This document shows positions 1 through 9,593 of a stretch of DNA of 64,000 nt, in pieces. The stretch's first letter is position 1. The number at the start of each line of letters is the position of its first letter. This stretch comes from Candida dubliniensis CD36 (Eukaryota > Ascomycota > Pichiomycetes > Serinales > Debaryomycetaceae): contig NC_012864.1 in NCBI RefSeq assembly GCF_000026945.1, positions 372,001 to 436,000 of the forward strand, read 5' to 3'. The notes below the pieces were generated by a model, which ran no database searches, was not told where the DNA came from, and saw only the letters and a program-made list of their open reading frames with translations. A program made the translations under genes and the position numbers.

Positions 1-692
1 AAATGGAAGAAATGTGTGATCCCCATGTGTTTTACTTTAGGATTAGACCATACTTGGCTGGATGGAAAAACATGACTGAGGTGGGGCTCAAAGGTGTTTA
101 CTATGGAGAAGAGAAAAAAGTCAGAAACTATTCTGGTGGATCTAACGCTCAGAGCTCATTAATTCAGTTCTTGGACATTTTGCTTGGGGTAAAACACTAT
201 TCAACTGGAGAAAGACCATTGCCATTTAAATCTGGCTCTGGTTCTGGTGCAGAAAATGGGTTTATGAACGAAATGAGACAATACATGCCAGGCAACCACC
301 AAAAATTCTTATCAAAAATCCAGGAAATCACCAACATAAACCAGTATGTTTTGGACCACAAAGATTCTCACCCAGAATTGGTATTATCATACGACGCATG
401 TCTCGCCATGTTAAAACTGTTTAGAGATAAGCATATACAGATTGTTACTCGTTACGTTGTTTTGCAAGCAAAGAAAACCGAAAAGATGGGATCTTCTTCC
501 ACATTAAGATCTGGTCTTGCACGTAAAAAGAAAGAAGAAAGAGGTACGGGCGGTACATCTTTACTTCCATTCCTCAAACAGTGCAGAGATGAAACTGGTG
601 ATCCAGCTGCAGGTAATTGGGGTCAAAGAATTCTCAGTGATGGTGTGATGAGATTGACGTTTTCCAAGCCAAACGGGATCAATGAGGATTAA
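1..692 (+). CDS. BNA2: Indoleamine 2,3-dioxygenase, C-terminal part (5' end outside window)
   Basis: This haem enzyme opens the indole ring of tryptophan to give N-formylkynurenine, the first step of de novo NAD synthesis, in the cytosol. The reading frame is open at the left edge, so only about the last 230 residues (of some 450 usual for the yeast enzyme) are present. Counting from the methionine at base 3, the typical family segment YSGGSNAQSSLIQFLD is at about residues 43-58. The helix RDKHIQIVTRYV at 141-152 carries the expected proximal haem-ligand histidine (residue 144), and a GTGGT loop follows at about residue 180. The stop is at 690-692. The family assignment is secure. The N-terminal small domain cannot be judged from this window. 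Confidence 0.93.
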   Translation, partial: MEEMCDPHVFYFRIRPYLAGWKNMTEVGLKGVYYGEEKKVRNYSGGSNAQSSLIQFLDILLGVKHYSTGERPLPFKSGSGSGAENGFMNEMRQYMPGNHQKFLSKIQEITNINQYVLDHKDSHPELVLSYDACLAMLKLFRDKHIQIVTRYVVLQAKKTEKMGSSSTLRSGLARKKKEERGTGGTSLLPFLKQCRDETGDPAAGNWGQRILSDGVMRLTFSKPNGINED

Positions 693-1755
693 GCAATACT
701 GGATGTTTAGTATATAACGGATCTTTATTATTTGTAGCAAATTTAAAAATACAGAATAAATGAAGTTTTATGCCCACTAAAAGAGAAATCATCTTCTGTT
801 ATATAGTTGTAGCACTGTTAACTCTATCTATAAACTGGGATCTACGGCTAGAAATGAAGATAAAAACCTCTTAAACTAACATATGTAGATAGTTTATTTT
901 TAAACACAGCCTGCATACGTTTCCAAATTGCCCTGTATCCTCTAAACGTCCAATAAAACTCGTCGTGCAAAGTAGCACAAATCTTGTTGACTCAGTGACA
1001 ATTGTGTTGAACAAAATTAACTCCTTCTTTCTTTCTTTCTTTCTTTTTTTTTTTTTTTTTTTTCCAGCATCACACACTTTTTGCTATTTTTCCTTTCTCC
1101 TTCTTCCTTAAAAGCAAGAAAGAAACAACAAAAAAAAAAAACAGCAAAACAACAACACTTTTTTTTCTTCTTTTCAATTACTAACAACAATTCAATCATC
1201 AATACCCATTCATCATTCATTATAATAATACTTTCAAGAAGTAAGGAACCAGAAGAAAGGTAGATTAAATTAATTTATAATTAACCGTAGCATTAGTAAG
1301 AACATTATATTTTTATTTTCTTTTCTTTATATTGTGTCAGTAATTAGATTCTAAACATTGTCAGAAGAGTGTTACTTATAATATTTAGAATAAACTGGCA
1401 GCTACAATTCATTATCTTTAACAAAAACTTTGAGGTTTGTATCTATATATAATTAAAGTTTGTTAATATTTTTTATTGCTTTTTTTTTGTGTTTTCACGA
1501 ATTTTTTTTTACCTCCCCAAAGAGTAAAGGAAGAAAGAAACAGTTACCAAACAGTAAAGTGGTAGTTCCACCGTCAAATCCAAATTATAAGTATTGTAAA
1601 ATCAACTCAACAACGGTCCAGAGAAAAGAGAATTAATTACAACGATAATAGCACCAACGAGTAATCCATAAATCAACTTCTGTGCCGAAATTATTGTTAT
1701 TCTAAAACTATTTTTTTTTTGTATTACCACTATTGTTTAAAACTAGCAAAAAGAC
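693..1755. other. Intergenic region upstream of NRD1
   Basis: About 1.06 kb without a convincing gene. It holds the BNA2 3' flank and the NRD1 promoter/5' UTR. Visible structure is low complexity: a TTTC-type tetranucleotide tract running into a T run at about 1026-1063, then A-rich and T-rich tracts at about 1115-1165. Short reading frames here are made of Lys/Phe homopolymers and are not genes. I see no intron signal pair in front of NRD1. Confidence 0.7.
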
Positions 1756-3801
1756 ATGTCGTCATCAGGAATTGAAGAATTTGAAGCTGTTCTTAAAGAG
1801 ATTTCAACTTTGCCTGCACCAGGTGTATCTGGTACTCGTATTAAAAAGTTGACTGATCTTGCTGTGAAAGAAATCAACGTGGAAAACGAACCAAAGTTGA
1901 TTTCTATTTTGTATTCTCAATGTAAAGCAAATTCATCGACTAATAAGTTGGGAACATTATATGTTGTTGACTCCATAGTCCGAAGATTTATCGAGGAGGC
2001 TAATAAGAAAAATGAGGCGTTGGTGCCTAATGCGCCAGAAGGTACATATGCATCTGCTGTTTTCAAAATAAATGAACTAGTCGAATCTTTAGTTGATGAT
2101 GCTATGGAATTACTGATTAATCCTTCTATAAACATAAAAATTGGTAAATTGATTGATATTTGGGCTAAACTGGAAACTTTTTCTCCAGAAGTAATTCTGA
2201 ATATTAGAAACAAACATTTCAAATCTACTACCCCACCCGGTTCGCCTCCAAAAACAAGTATTGCCCCGGTTAAACCAGATGCCACGGAAGGAACAAAAGA
2301 GTCGAGTAGTATTTTGCTGGCGTTAGCTTCATTGGCCAAAGCTAATGGAACAAATAATGAAACCCCGCCTAGCTCCCAATCCTCTTCAGCCAACAATAAC
2401 GAAAGTGGATCCAATGCCACTAATATTTTATCTCAGTTGTCTGCTCTTGCCGGTAATAGTAGTAACACTGATAGTGCATCTTCACAACCACCAGTTCAAC
2501 AACAATACCCCTCTTACCCTCAAGGTGGTGGGCAAACCGGCGATGCTGCTCTTCTCAATATGTTGCAACAAATGCAAGGTGGTGGTGGAGCTACTGCAGG
2601 CGCTTCAGCAGTCCCACCAGCTGGTGGTGTTAACGGAGCTAGAGAGGACCATACTGCTGGATTTGATAGAAGACGTGGTCGTGATAATGAATATGGTTCA
2701 CATTATGGTAGAAGAAATAGATCAAGATCGCCCAAGCGTGGGTCAAACACTTGGGTGAGATCGTCTCCAAGTTCATCGGTACAGGCTCTTCAACAGAATA
2801 TGCAAAACTTGAGACAACAAAAGCAAGCAAATCATGGATACCCACAACATACCAATGGTCAAGTTGATCAAGGTTTTGTTCCACCAAATGCTATGGGTGG
2901 GGAATTAAACTTACCAGGGACCCCACATTATCGTCCAAGAACAGTGCAATTTGACTCTACTATTCCACAAGGTACTGTGAAAGTGTTATCTCGAACATTA
3001 TTTTTAGGAGGAGTTCCTAGAAATATGGATGAAAGGTCTTTGGCTCAAGTGTTACGTCCATATGCTGAAATCCAATCGGTTATTTTAAACAGTGAGAAAA
3101 AACATGCTTTTGTTAAAGTCTACTCCAGAAGAGAAGCAGAACAAGTTATTACTTCGTTCAACAAGGATGGTGCTTTGCCATTGAGAACAAGATGGGGAGT
3201 TGGTTTTGGACCAAGAGATTGTTGTAATTATCAACATGGTATATCGATTATTCCTATTCAAAGATTAACTGAAGCTGATAAAAACTGGATTGTTAATGCT
3301 CAATGGGGTGGTACTGGGGGTCAGCCAATACTGAGTGGTATGGTTGTGGATGAACCAGATATTGAAATTGGCTCAGGGTTATCTTCGAAGGCCATGTCAA
3401 AAAAGATGCCAACAAACTCTGCTAGAAATGGTCCTAAGTCAAATAGACCAGGCGAACCAGATGAAGAATACGTGAAGACAACATTGATTCCTCAAGGAAA
3501 TATTCAAATGACTCATGGTGCTCAACCCCAGTTTAATACGTATCTGCAATCGTCAGTCAATCCTTTGCAAGGGTTATTTGAAAACAATGTACAACAACAA
3601 CAACCGCCACCACCACCACAACAACAACAACAACAACAGCAGCAGCAGCAACCTCCAATGCAATTTCCTGCAGGGTTTCCTCAAATTCCTCCACAACAAC
3701 CAGGTCAGCCTGGTATGAACAATAATGAAGCAATGGCAATGCTTGCTGCAATGATGCAAACCATGCAACAACAGCAACAACAACAACACCCACCCCATTA
3801 G
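1756..3801 (+). CDS. NRD1: Nrd1-like RNA-binding transcription termination factor
   Basis: Nrd1 acts with Nab3 and Sen1 in the nucleus to end transcription of short and non-coding RNA polymerase II transcripts. The 681-residue protein has the expected order. An N-terminal CTD-interaction domain (about residues 5-150) binds the polymerase II tail. Ser/Asn/Gln-rich linkers follow, then a short basic Arg/Ser patch RNRSRSPKR (about 320-330). An RNA-recognition motif lies at about 410-480, with SRTLFLGGVPRNMDE as RNP2 region and KKHAFVKVYSRREAE as RNP1 region. The C-terminus is Gln/Pro-rich with two polyglutamine tracts encoded by CAA/CAG. It is longer than S. cerevisiae Nrd1 (575 residues), mainly in low-complexity parts. 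The first ATG of the open frame is used, and the N-terminus fits the CID start. Confidence 0.92.
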   Translation: MSSSGIEEFEAVLKEISTLPAPGVSGTRIKKLTDLAVKEINVENEPKLISILYSQCKANSSTNKLGTLYVVDSIVRRFIEEANKKNEALVPNAPEGTYASAVFKINELVESLVDDAMELLINPSINIKIGKLIDIWAKLETFSPEVILNIRNKHFKSTTPPGSPPKTSIAPVKPDATEGTKESSSILLALASLAKANGTNNETPPSSQSSSANNNESGSNATNILSQLSALAGNSSNTDSASSQPPVQQQYPSYPQGGGQTGDAALLNMLQQMQGGGGATAGASAVPPAGGVNGAREDHTAGFDRRRGRDNEYGSHYGRRNRSRSPKRGSNTWVRSSPSSSVQALQQNMQNLRQQKQANHGYPQHTNGQVDQGFVPPNAMGGELNLPGTPHYRPRTVQFDSTIPQGTVKVLSRTLFLGGVPRNMDERSLAQVLRPYAEIQSVILNSEKKHAFVKVYSRREAEQVITSFNKDGALPLRTRWGVGFGPRDCCNYQHGISIIPIQRLTEADKNWIVNAQWGGTGGQPILSGMVVDEPDIEIGSGLSSKAMSKKMPTNSARNGPKSNRPGEPDEEYVKTTLIPQGNIQMTHGAQPQFNTYLQSSVNPLQGLFENNVQQQQPPPPPQQQQQQQQQQQPPMQFPAGFPQIPPQQPGQPGMNNNEAMAMLAAMMQTMQQQQQQQHPPH

Positions 3802-3974
3802 GCTAAGTTTTATGAATATTACATTATTGTATAATATAGTGATTTGTCATGTTTGAGATTTCCATTAATTAGAGTGGTGTATATGTATTTGTAATCTAAA
3901 TAAAATGTATAGTTATTTTTAATTTCTAAATTTGTTTAATAATGATTTAATCAATATGAAAAAAAAAAAACAAA

Positions 3975-3980
3975 ACGCGT
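3975..3980. promoter_or_regulatory. Candidate MCB (MluI cell-cycle box) ACGCGT
   Basis: A perfect ACGCGT, in the context AAACGCGTTAA, lies about 75 bp before the RTC4-like reading frame. In yeasts this core binds the MBF/SBF-type G1/S factors. That it functions here is inference from motif and position only. Confidence 0.35.
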
Positions 3981-4052
3981 TAATGTAGTCTTTTGTTTGC
4001 TAAAAAATAAAAGCAGATAAATCGGTTCAAAAAACAAAAAGAATGGTTTTGT

Positions 4053-5315
4053 ATGTATGTCAGCGAACTAAATAAAAATAATTCATTCCAACAAAATAAA
4101 CTTGTCGAAGCATCATTCCATTGCAGGACAAAGACAATGAAAGAAAAAGATTATGGAAGCTTGGTAAATAATACTGGAAACTCAAAAGCTAATGTGTCCA
4201 AGGTATCACTTCCTCGAACTTCCAGTTCTGTTTCCGGTACATCTTCTATCCCTTCGTCACCCATTCATGATATGTTCAGTCCCACAAAATTATCACCTCG
4301 GGCATCGAAAACTTACAAAAAGCGTCCAAAGGGAAAGATACTAGTTCATGACAATGCTTTAGAAACTAGTAAAGTGAAAAAACTTGGTGAGTATCAAGAA
4401 ATTATTGTTAAACCAAGAAAATCATTAGATCCATTTGATCTTATAGACATTAATCATATAGAGAAAAGCACTCCGAGTCCAGTTAAAATGACGAAAAAAC
4501 GTAAAACTGAAACTAGTTTTAAAGTGGAAGGGTTACTTGAAATAAGCGATGATGATGATTATGATGCTGACAAACTGAAAAATAATGTCAATTCTCAACC
4601 AAAGACATTAAATGAAAAGATAGATTCAAATAATATTCTTCATTCACTTGAACAACAGAATCGGAGTAAATATCATGACGTTTTGAAAAAATACAAGAAC
4701 AAGAAAATTCCCAAACCAATTGTATCGAGGAAAGCATTATTGGTAAGGGCAAACAAATATATGGATTTGATACCAAAGATTTTAGGTGGGAAATTAAGTA
4801 CTTCAATATTTTATGAATATGCTAAAGCACAAAAAATGAAATCTGAACATGAAACAATGTCAACACTGGATAAATGGCGTATCAAATGGGAGAAATATTG
4901 TGGTGGATATTATGGTTTCCAAAGACAATCGATTATAGGAGCACAAATTTTAGACAAGTATGAAAAAAAATTGACAAGATTTTGTAAAAGTAATAAAACT
5001 GCCAGTTATTGGAATCCATCTCAATTTTCTACATATGTATTGGCCAATGAAATTATTATTAGAATGATTATGGAAGATATGAATCTTGATTTTGATAAAG
5101 CCGAAAAATTATGTCTAGAGACTGTTGATTATGGTATTGTGGTAGCAGATTCTATTGAAGTTGATTATGATAATGGTCCTAGTCAAGGCCAAACTAAAAA
5201 TAAGAAAAGTATATCACCTATTAAACAAAAACTTCTACCTATTCTGTTGAGTGCAGATGATAGCAGTAGTGATGAAGAAAGTATATTTCGGGTTAAAAAA
5301 CAGAAAGAGAAATAA
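4053..5315 (+). CDS. RTC4: RTC4-like protein (restriction of telomere capping family)
   Basis: Rtc4 is a poorly understood nuclear/cytosolic protein whose loss suppresses a telomere-capping mutant in S. cerevisiae. The 420-residue frame has a basic, Ser-rich N-terminal half with NLS-like stretches (KTYKKRPKGK, KMTKKRKTE). The conserved domain is in the C-terminal half (about 255-370), marked by GGYYGFQRQSIIGAQIL and FSTYVLANEIIIRMIMEDM. Length is close to the yeast protein (about 400). The start is uncertain. The frame can begin at 4053, at the internal ATG 4137, or, more attractively, at an ATG at 4043 spliced over a short intron (4051-4126) to give an N-terminus MVLTKTMKEKDYG. Family assignment is from the domain pattern, not from a search. 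Confidence 0.72.
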   Translation: MYVSELNKNNSFQQNKLVEASFHCRTKTMKEKDYGSLVNNTGNSKANVSKVSLPRTSSSVSGTSSIPSSPIHDMFSPTKLSPRASKTYKKRPKGKILVHDNALETSKVKKLGEYQEIIVKPRKSLDPFDLIDINHIEKSTPSPVKMTKKRKTETSFKVEGLLEISDDDDYDADKLKNNVNSQPKTLNEKIDSNNILHSLEQQNRSKYHDVLKKYKNKKIPKPIVSRKALLVRANKYMDLIPKILGGKLSTSIFYEYAKAQKMKSEHETMSTLDKWRIKWEKYCGGYYGFQRQSIIGAQILDKYEKKLTRFCKSNKTASYWNPSQFSTYVLANEIIIRMIMEDMNLDFDKAEKLCLETVDYGIVVADSIEVDYDNGPSQGQTKNKKSISPIKQKLLPILLSADDSSSDEESIFRVKKQKEK

Positions 5316-5486
5316 AACAACTGCCCAATATGATCAATAGTATGTACAAATTTAATAGATGGGTTTAGTTACCTAGCTTATTGGTTTTTTGTAAGGCATA
5401 AGCCAGCGCGGTAATAGAAGGTTTGCACCAAGGATTTTGGTGGTGTCGCCCTATCACGGAAAAAAAAAAAGAATTGACTCAAATGG
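5316..5486. other. Short spacer between RTC4 and LTR
   Basis: Contains the RTC4 3' flank and, at about 5395-5460, a patch clearly richer in G and C than the surrounding spacer (GCCAGCGCGGTAATAG and following). I do not recognise it. It is directly followed by an A run and then the LTR. Confidence 0.4.
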
Positions 5487-6008
5487 TGTCGTGTAGTGGT
5501 TAGTCATCTTTTATAATATGCTATAATTAGCACTATCCCATGATAGAGTATCAGTTGAAAGAATAATTACATTTGTTGGAAATCTCACTCAAAGAAGAGA
5601 AATGTAATTACTAGCATAGAATGTGTTGAACCAAACCAAAGGATTTAAGTGTGAATGTGTGAGTAATGAGAATGATCATTACTCGCATGTATGGAAATGT
5701 TGAATTCTATAGAAGTGGAAGAAATCTAGAAAATTGTTTATTTAGTTGAAATGGACCTCATGCAAGCAAAGGCGAAGATTCAGGAATATACAAATACATA
5801 CAATCCTTTTATATTTACACTCGAACGGAATAGAGGTTACTCGAAGGCTTACACTTAGCCCGCAGTGTCCAATATTACACATACGAGCATTATAGTTAAT
5901 TTACAGTAAGTCACCAACCACCATAAACTGCGTGAGAATTCACCTTGCACGTGAATCAGTAGCGTATATATCACTGTTATTTAAATTAAATAGCGCTACA
6001 TTGTGACA
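5487..6008 (+). mobile_element. Solo LTR of an LTR retrotransposon (copy 1)
   Basis: The element begins TGTCGTGTAGTGG and ends CTACATTGTGACA, so it has the TG...CA termini of retroviral-type LTRs, 522 bp long. The reverse complement of 41412-41928 aligns with it along its whole length at roughly 80% identity by eye. The last 30 bases are identical in both copies. No reverse transcriptase, integrase or second direct LTR lies beside it, so it is a solo LTR. The flanking 5-mers (AATGG on the left, CTTAT on the right) do not match, so the target duplication has been lost or mutated. It ends one base before the STI1 stop codon. The family name is not determined. Confidence 0.85.
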
Positions 6009-6009
6009 C

Positions 6010-7764
6010 TTATCTGGTACGAATAACTCCAGCAGCAATCAACATATTAATTTTCTTATAAACTTCAGGATTTTTCATATGATCTTGTAAAGCTGCTGGA
6101 TTTTCTCTTGCTTGAGCCAAAATTCCTTGCATTACTGGATCTTGTAAAATTTGAACAATTTCTGGATCTTTTGAAACTCTTTCCATAGTTTGTTCAGGAG
6201 TTTCACCTTCAATAGCTTGAAATCTTTGATAAGTTGCTTTATTCATTAATTCATCAATTTCATGAGTTGATTTACCAACGCCACCATTCAATTCAATATC
6301 TTTTTGTCTTGCTTCAGTTAAAGTATCCATTACATGACTATATTCTTTCATTGCCAATTGAGCATTAGCTTTTCTAATATAAGCTCTAATGAAATTTGGA
6401 TCTTTTTCAATAGCTTTATTACAATCTTGTACAGCATCAGGAAATGATAATAATTTAGCTAATGCAGCAGCACGATTAGAATATCCTCTAGCATCTTCTG
6501 GTGCTCTTTTAATCATTTCTGTATATGCTTTAACAGCATTTGGCCAATCACCTTTAGTGAAATATTCTTTCCCCTGTAATCTTGCTTCTTCAGCCTTTTC
6601 AGGATCTATATAAGCATTTAATTCTCTTGTTTTAATTTCACGTTGAGTTGATCTTAATTTATTTAATACATCTGGAGTACGATGTTCAGTTAAAGATTTT
6701 TCAAAATTTTTCACGGCTTCAGGTAATTCATCTTTTTTCAAATAAATATTACCTAATCGAGCAAACGATTTAGCAATTAATTTATAATCAGCTCTCATAT
6801 CTCTACCTTCATCAATTGCCTTTTCACATGTAGTAATAGCAGCATCATAATCACCTTTTTCATATTCAGCAGCAGCACGATTATTTAAATAAGTGATATC
6901 TTTATGTAATTCCCAAGCTTTGTTATATGCGGCAATTGCTTCATCAAATTGACGTTTCTTATATAAGGTATTACCTTCAGCTTTAGCAATATCAGCTTGA
7001 GATTTGGCGTCATTAGTAGTTTCATCTTGGGCATCAGTCATTGGAGTGTCTTTGTCTTCAGTTGCTTTAGGTTCTTCCTTTGCTTTTGGTTTAGTTTCTT
7101 CCTCCTTTGGTTCCTCCTTTGGTTCATTAGATTGTGATTCGTTTGGAGCGGTGAAACCCATGTTTGGTAAATTCATATCAATACCCATCAAGGCAGCAAA
7201 TGCTGTCAATAATCTTGGATCACTAAACATTTCTGGATTACCCAATTGTGGATTAGTTTTAAGACGTTCAAGTTTAGCCACAAATTGAGGATCATTCATA
7301 AATTCACTGGTTTTGGGATTATTTTTCAATTTAGTATAAAGATTAGGATCATTTAAAATTTTACCAAATCCTAAATCGTTGTCATCACCACCATTACCAG
7401 ATGCCAAGGCAGATTCAATTGATTTTAAACCTTCTTTAGCCATGGCATTATTAGGATCCAATTCTAAACATTTTTCATAATTTGATTTGGCTTGATCAAA
7501 ATTACCTAATCCAAATTCGGCCCCTGCAATTCTATTATAACCTTTAGCCCAATTAGGATTGATCTTAACACATTCTTCGGCATCCTTCAAAGCATTACTG
7601 AAATCTTTTAATGAGGCATAAGACCCAGAACGATTGGAATAAAGAACATGGTTTGGTTCAGGTGAGGCTTCAATTGCTTTAGTAAATGCTTCAATGGCCT
7701 TTTCAAATTCTTTAGCAGCAAAGTATTTATTACCTTCTGCCTTGTATTCGTCTGCTGTTGTCAT
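6010..7764 (-). CDS. STI1: Sti1/Hop co-chaperone (Hsp70-Hsp90 organising protein)
   Basis: Sti1 bridges Hsp70 and Hsp90 in the cytosol and helps hand client proteins from one to the other. The 584-residue protein has the complete Hop layout. TPR1 is at about 1-118 and the first STI1/DP motif at about 130-190 (DPNLYTKLKNNPKTSEFMND). A Glu/Lys/Pro-rich charged linker at about 215-250 is followed by TPR2A (about 258-375) and TPR2B (about 390-510). A second DP motif forms the C-terminus (DPEIVQILQDPVMQGILAQA). Length equals the S. cerevisiae protein (589). The start MTTADEYKAEGN fits the beginning of the first TPR helix. The stop codon lies one base from a solo LTR, so its 3' UTR and polyadenylation signals must come from the LTR. 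Confidence 0.97.
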   Translation of the reverse strand: MTTADEYKAEGNKYFAAKEFEKAIEAFTKAIEASPEPNHVLYSNRSGSYASLKDFSNALKDAEECVKINPNWAKGYNRIAGAEFGLGNFDQAKSNYEKCLELDPNNAMAKEGLKSIESALASGNGGDDNDLGFGKILNDPNLYTKLKNNPKTSEFMNDPQFVAKLERLKTNPQLGNPEMFSDPRLLTAFAALMGIDMNLPNMGFTAPNESQSNEPKEEPKEEETKPKAKEEPKATEDKDTPMTDAQDETTNDAKSQADIAKAEGNTLYKKRQFDEAIAAYNKAWELHKDITYLNNRAAAEYEKGDYDAAITTCEKAIDEGRDMRADYKLIAKSFARLGNIYLKKDELPEAVKNFEKSLTEHRTPDVLNKLRSTQREIKTRELNAYIDPEKAEEARLQGKEYFTKGDWPNAVKAYTEMIKRAPEDARGYSNRAAALAKLLSFPDAVQDCNKAIEKDPNFIRAYIRKANAQLAMKEYSHVMDTLTEARQKDIELNGGVGKSTHEIDELMNKATYQRFQAIEGETPEQTMERVSKDPEIVQILQDPVMQGILAQARENPAALQDHMKNPEVYKKINMLIAAGVIRTR

Positions 7765-8366
7765 TATTGTATAAGTTAAAAACTGATTATTAGAAATGGG
7801 ATTGATTGTTGCTGGAAGTTATTTTTCGAGGTTGAGGAGGTGGTTTACTTTAATAGTGAAGAAATTTTTCATTGACAGAGAAGAAAAATTTTTTGCTAGA
7901 AAGTTCTACAACAAGTGCTACCATGTGAGATGTATTGAAGTTCCTTCTAGTATAACCAAATCAATGTTTACACAGTCTTAGAGGTATAACAACAAGTTGA
8001 ATGAGAGGCTTAGAAAACTTACTATAGATTGATTGAAATATGTATATTACAAACTTTAAACAAACACACTTACTTAATAAACTCTAAAACCATCACTGGG
8101 CAACTAAAAATATGAATATAGCCCAAATTGTACTTGAAACAAAATATGGCAAAATACTAATCTGGAACAACAAATATAACTGAACTGAACTGAATTAAAA
8201 TTTCCAACCTAAAGAATCTAATCAAGTATTAATTTAAGAAAAAAAAAATAATCAAAATCCTTTGTAAATACTCAACTAAACTTTCTAGTAAACAAAATAT
8301 GCAAAAATTCTCTTCTTATTCTTCTTCTTCCCTCTTATACCAAAAGTTTGAGGTGGGGGGGAAGAC
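7765..8366. other. Intergenic region: STI1 promoter and FCR3 3' flank
   Basis: About 600 bp between two minus-strand genes. It contains GAA/TTC-rich sequence near the STI1 start, including the heat-shock-element-like dyad listed separately. The rest is plain AT-rich sequence. The 61-residue open frame at 7796-7981 has no recognisable features and is not called. Confidence 0.6.
7899..7906. promoter_or_regulatory. Candidate heat shock element (GAA-nn-TTC)
   Basis: TAGAAAGTTCTA is a near-perfect dyad containing GAA, two bases, then TTC, about 135 bp upstream of the STI1 start. Further GAA and TTC units lie around it (7856-7890). STI1 is a classical Hsf1 target in yeast, so an element here is expected. 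The match itself is short and could be chance. Confidence 0.4.
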
Positions 8367-9593
8367 TCAATTTAAACTACTTTCAATTGCTTCATTGACT
8401 AATTCAAGAGGATATGCTGGACCATAACCATGACATTTTTCATTCCCTTTTAATTTTTCCATTACATCATTAAAATCAATAGAATTAAAATCCAAATCGG
8501 CTTCTTCAGCTTTAATTTGTAAATAATCCCAAACGGCACCAAGAGCTAGTAATTTATGACCTTGATTATCATTATATATTTTATCTTTATTTTCATCTTT
8601 TAATTGATGATTAGTACCTTGTAATACATGTTGAATAAAATCTTTTTGAGTCTTGGGAAAATTAAATTTATCAACTAGTAAACGACCATGACCTATAATA
8701 TTATTACCAATTTGAATATCATTATTATTATTAGTATTTCCTATTCCGTTATGTTTCAATATTTCATTTTCAGTGGCAATGGAAATGTTTTGTTTTTTAA
8801 TTGATTCTAATTCATCAAGTAATTTTTGTCGTTCTTCTTCACTAGCTAATAATTTTGCTTCTAATTCTTTTAATTTCGATTCTTTACGTTCTCGGAATGC
8901 TCTTTGAGCAGCTCGGTTTTGTGCCTTACGTTTCAATTGTAATTCCTCTTCAGTCAATTCAGAATCATCTCGAGCAATCAAAGCAGCATCTTTCTCATCC
9001 AATAGTTTTTTCCTTGACCTGTGGCTTGCCTTACTTATACCATTATTACCAGTCTCTGTGCCATAATGGTGATGCAGACTAGACACTGGTGAAAAAGACT
9101 CATTACTGGCTTTTCTTTTATTATTATTATAATTATTATTACCAGCAAGGTTAGATGAATTTCCTGTAGAATCAGGTGACATGTTGTTTGCACCAACTGG
9201 AGAAAATTCCTCTGAAGAATTTGAATATGATAAACGATTATTGGCATTTGTTGTATAAGGATGTTGAGTTGAAGGCATTTGCATTGGTCCAGTAAAATAC
9301 AAATCATGAGCAAGATTATTATTATTGTTGTTGTATTGGTAACCAGGTTGATTATTCAAATTAACCATCATCTCTGGTGAAGGGGCAACAACTCCAATAC
9401 CGTTTAATTCTGAAGTTTGATGAAATATCTGTTCATGTACATGTTCTCCACTATTCAATAAAGCAAGATTTTCGTGGTCTAATTCACAATCATCCTCTAA
9501 AATAGGGATTGATGAACCTGGGTTGGTAAAACCTTTGCTTTGAGACCAATCAGCATTTGGTGGTGTTGATGAATTTTCAGTTTTAAAAATCAT
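8367..9593 (-). CDS. FCR3: bZIP transcription factor of the Yap family (FCR3/Yap3-like)
   Basis: A nuclear DNA-binding regulator of 408 residues. The basic region KRKAQNRAAQRAFRERK (about 221-237) is the Yap-family signature: Gln and Phe replace the usual residues of the bZIP contact motif. A leucine zipper follows at about 240-275 (KLKELEAKLLASEEERQKLL). The N-terminus is Asn/Ser-rich with acidic patches. The protein lacks the paired cysteine-rich domains of Cap1/Yap1, and its C-terminus (GYGPAYPLELVNEAIE) fits the Yap3 type. The symbol FCR3 rests on that resemblance and on my recollection that FCR3 lies beside STI1 near the Candida mating-type locus. Possible alternative: another small Yap paralogue. 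Confidence 0.85.
   Translation of the reverse strand: MIFKTENSSTPPNADWSQSKGFTNPGSSIPILEDDCELDHENLALLNSGEHVHEQIFHQTSELNGIGVVAPSPEMMVNLNNQPGYQYNNNNNNLAHDLYFTGPMQMPSTQHPYTTNANNRLSYSNSSEEFSPVGANNMSPDSTGNSSNLAGNNNYNNNKRKASNESFSPVSSLHHHYGTETGNNGISKASHRSRKKLLDEKDAALIARDDSELTEEELQLKRKAQNRAAQRAFRERKESKLKELEAKLLASEEERQKLLDELESIKKQNISIATENEILKHNGIGNTNNNNDIQIGNNIIGHGRLLVDKFNFPKTQKDFIQHVLQGTNHQLKDENKDKIYNDNQGHKLLALGAVWDYLQIKAEEADLDFNSIDFNDVMEKLKGNEKCHGYGPAYPLELVNEAIESSLN

Noticed and set aside
8367..9593. bZIP gene as CAP1
   Set aside because: The Yap basic region fits, but the C-terminal cysteine-rich domain required for Cap1-type redox control is absent and the protein is too short.
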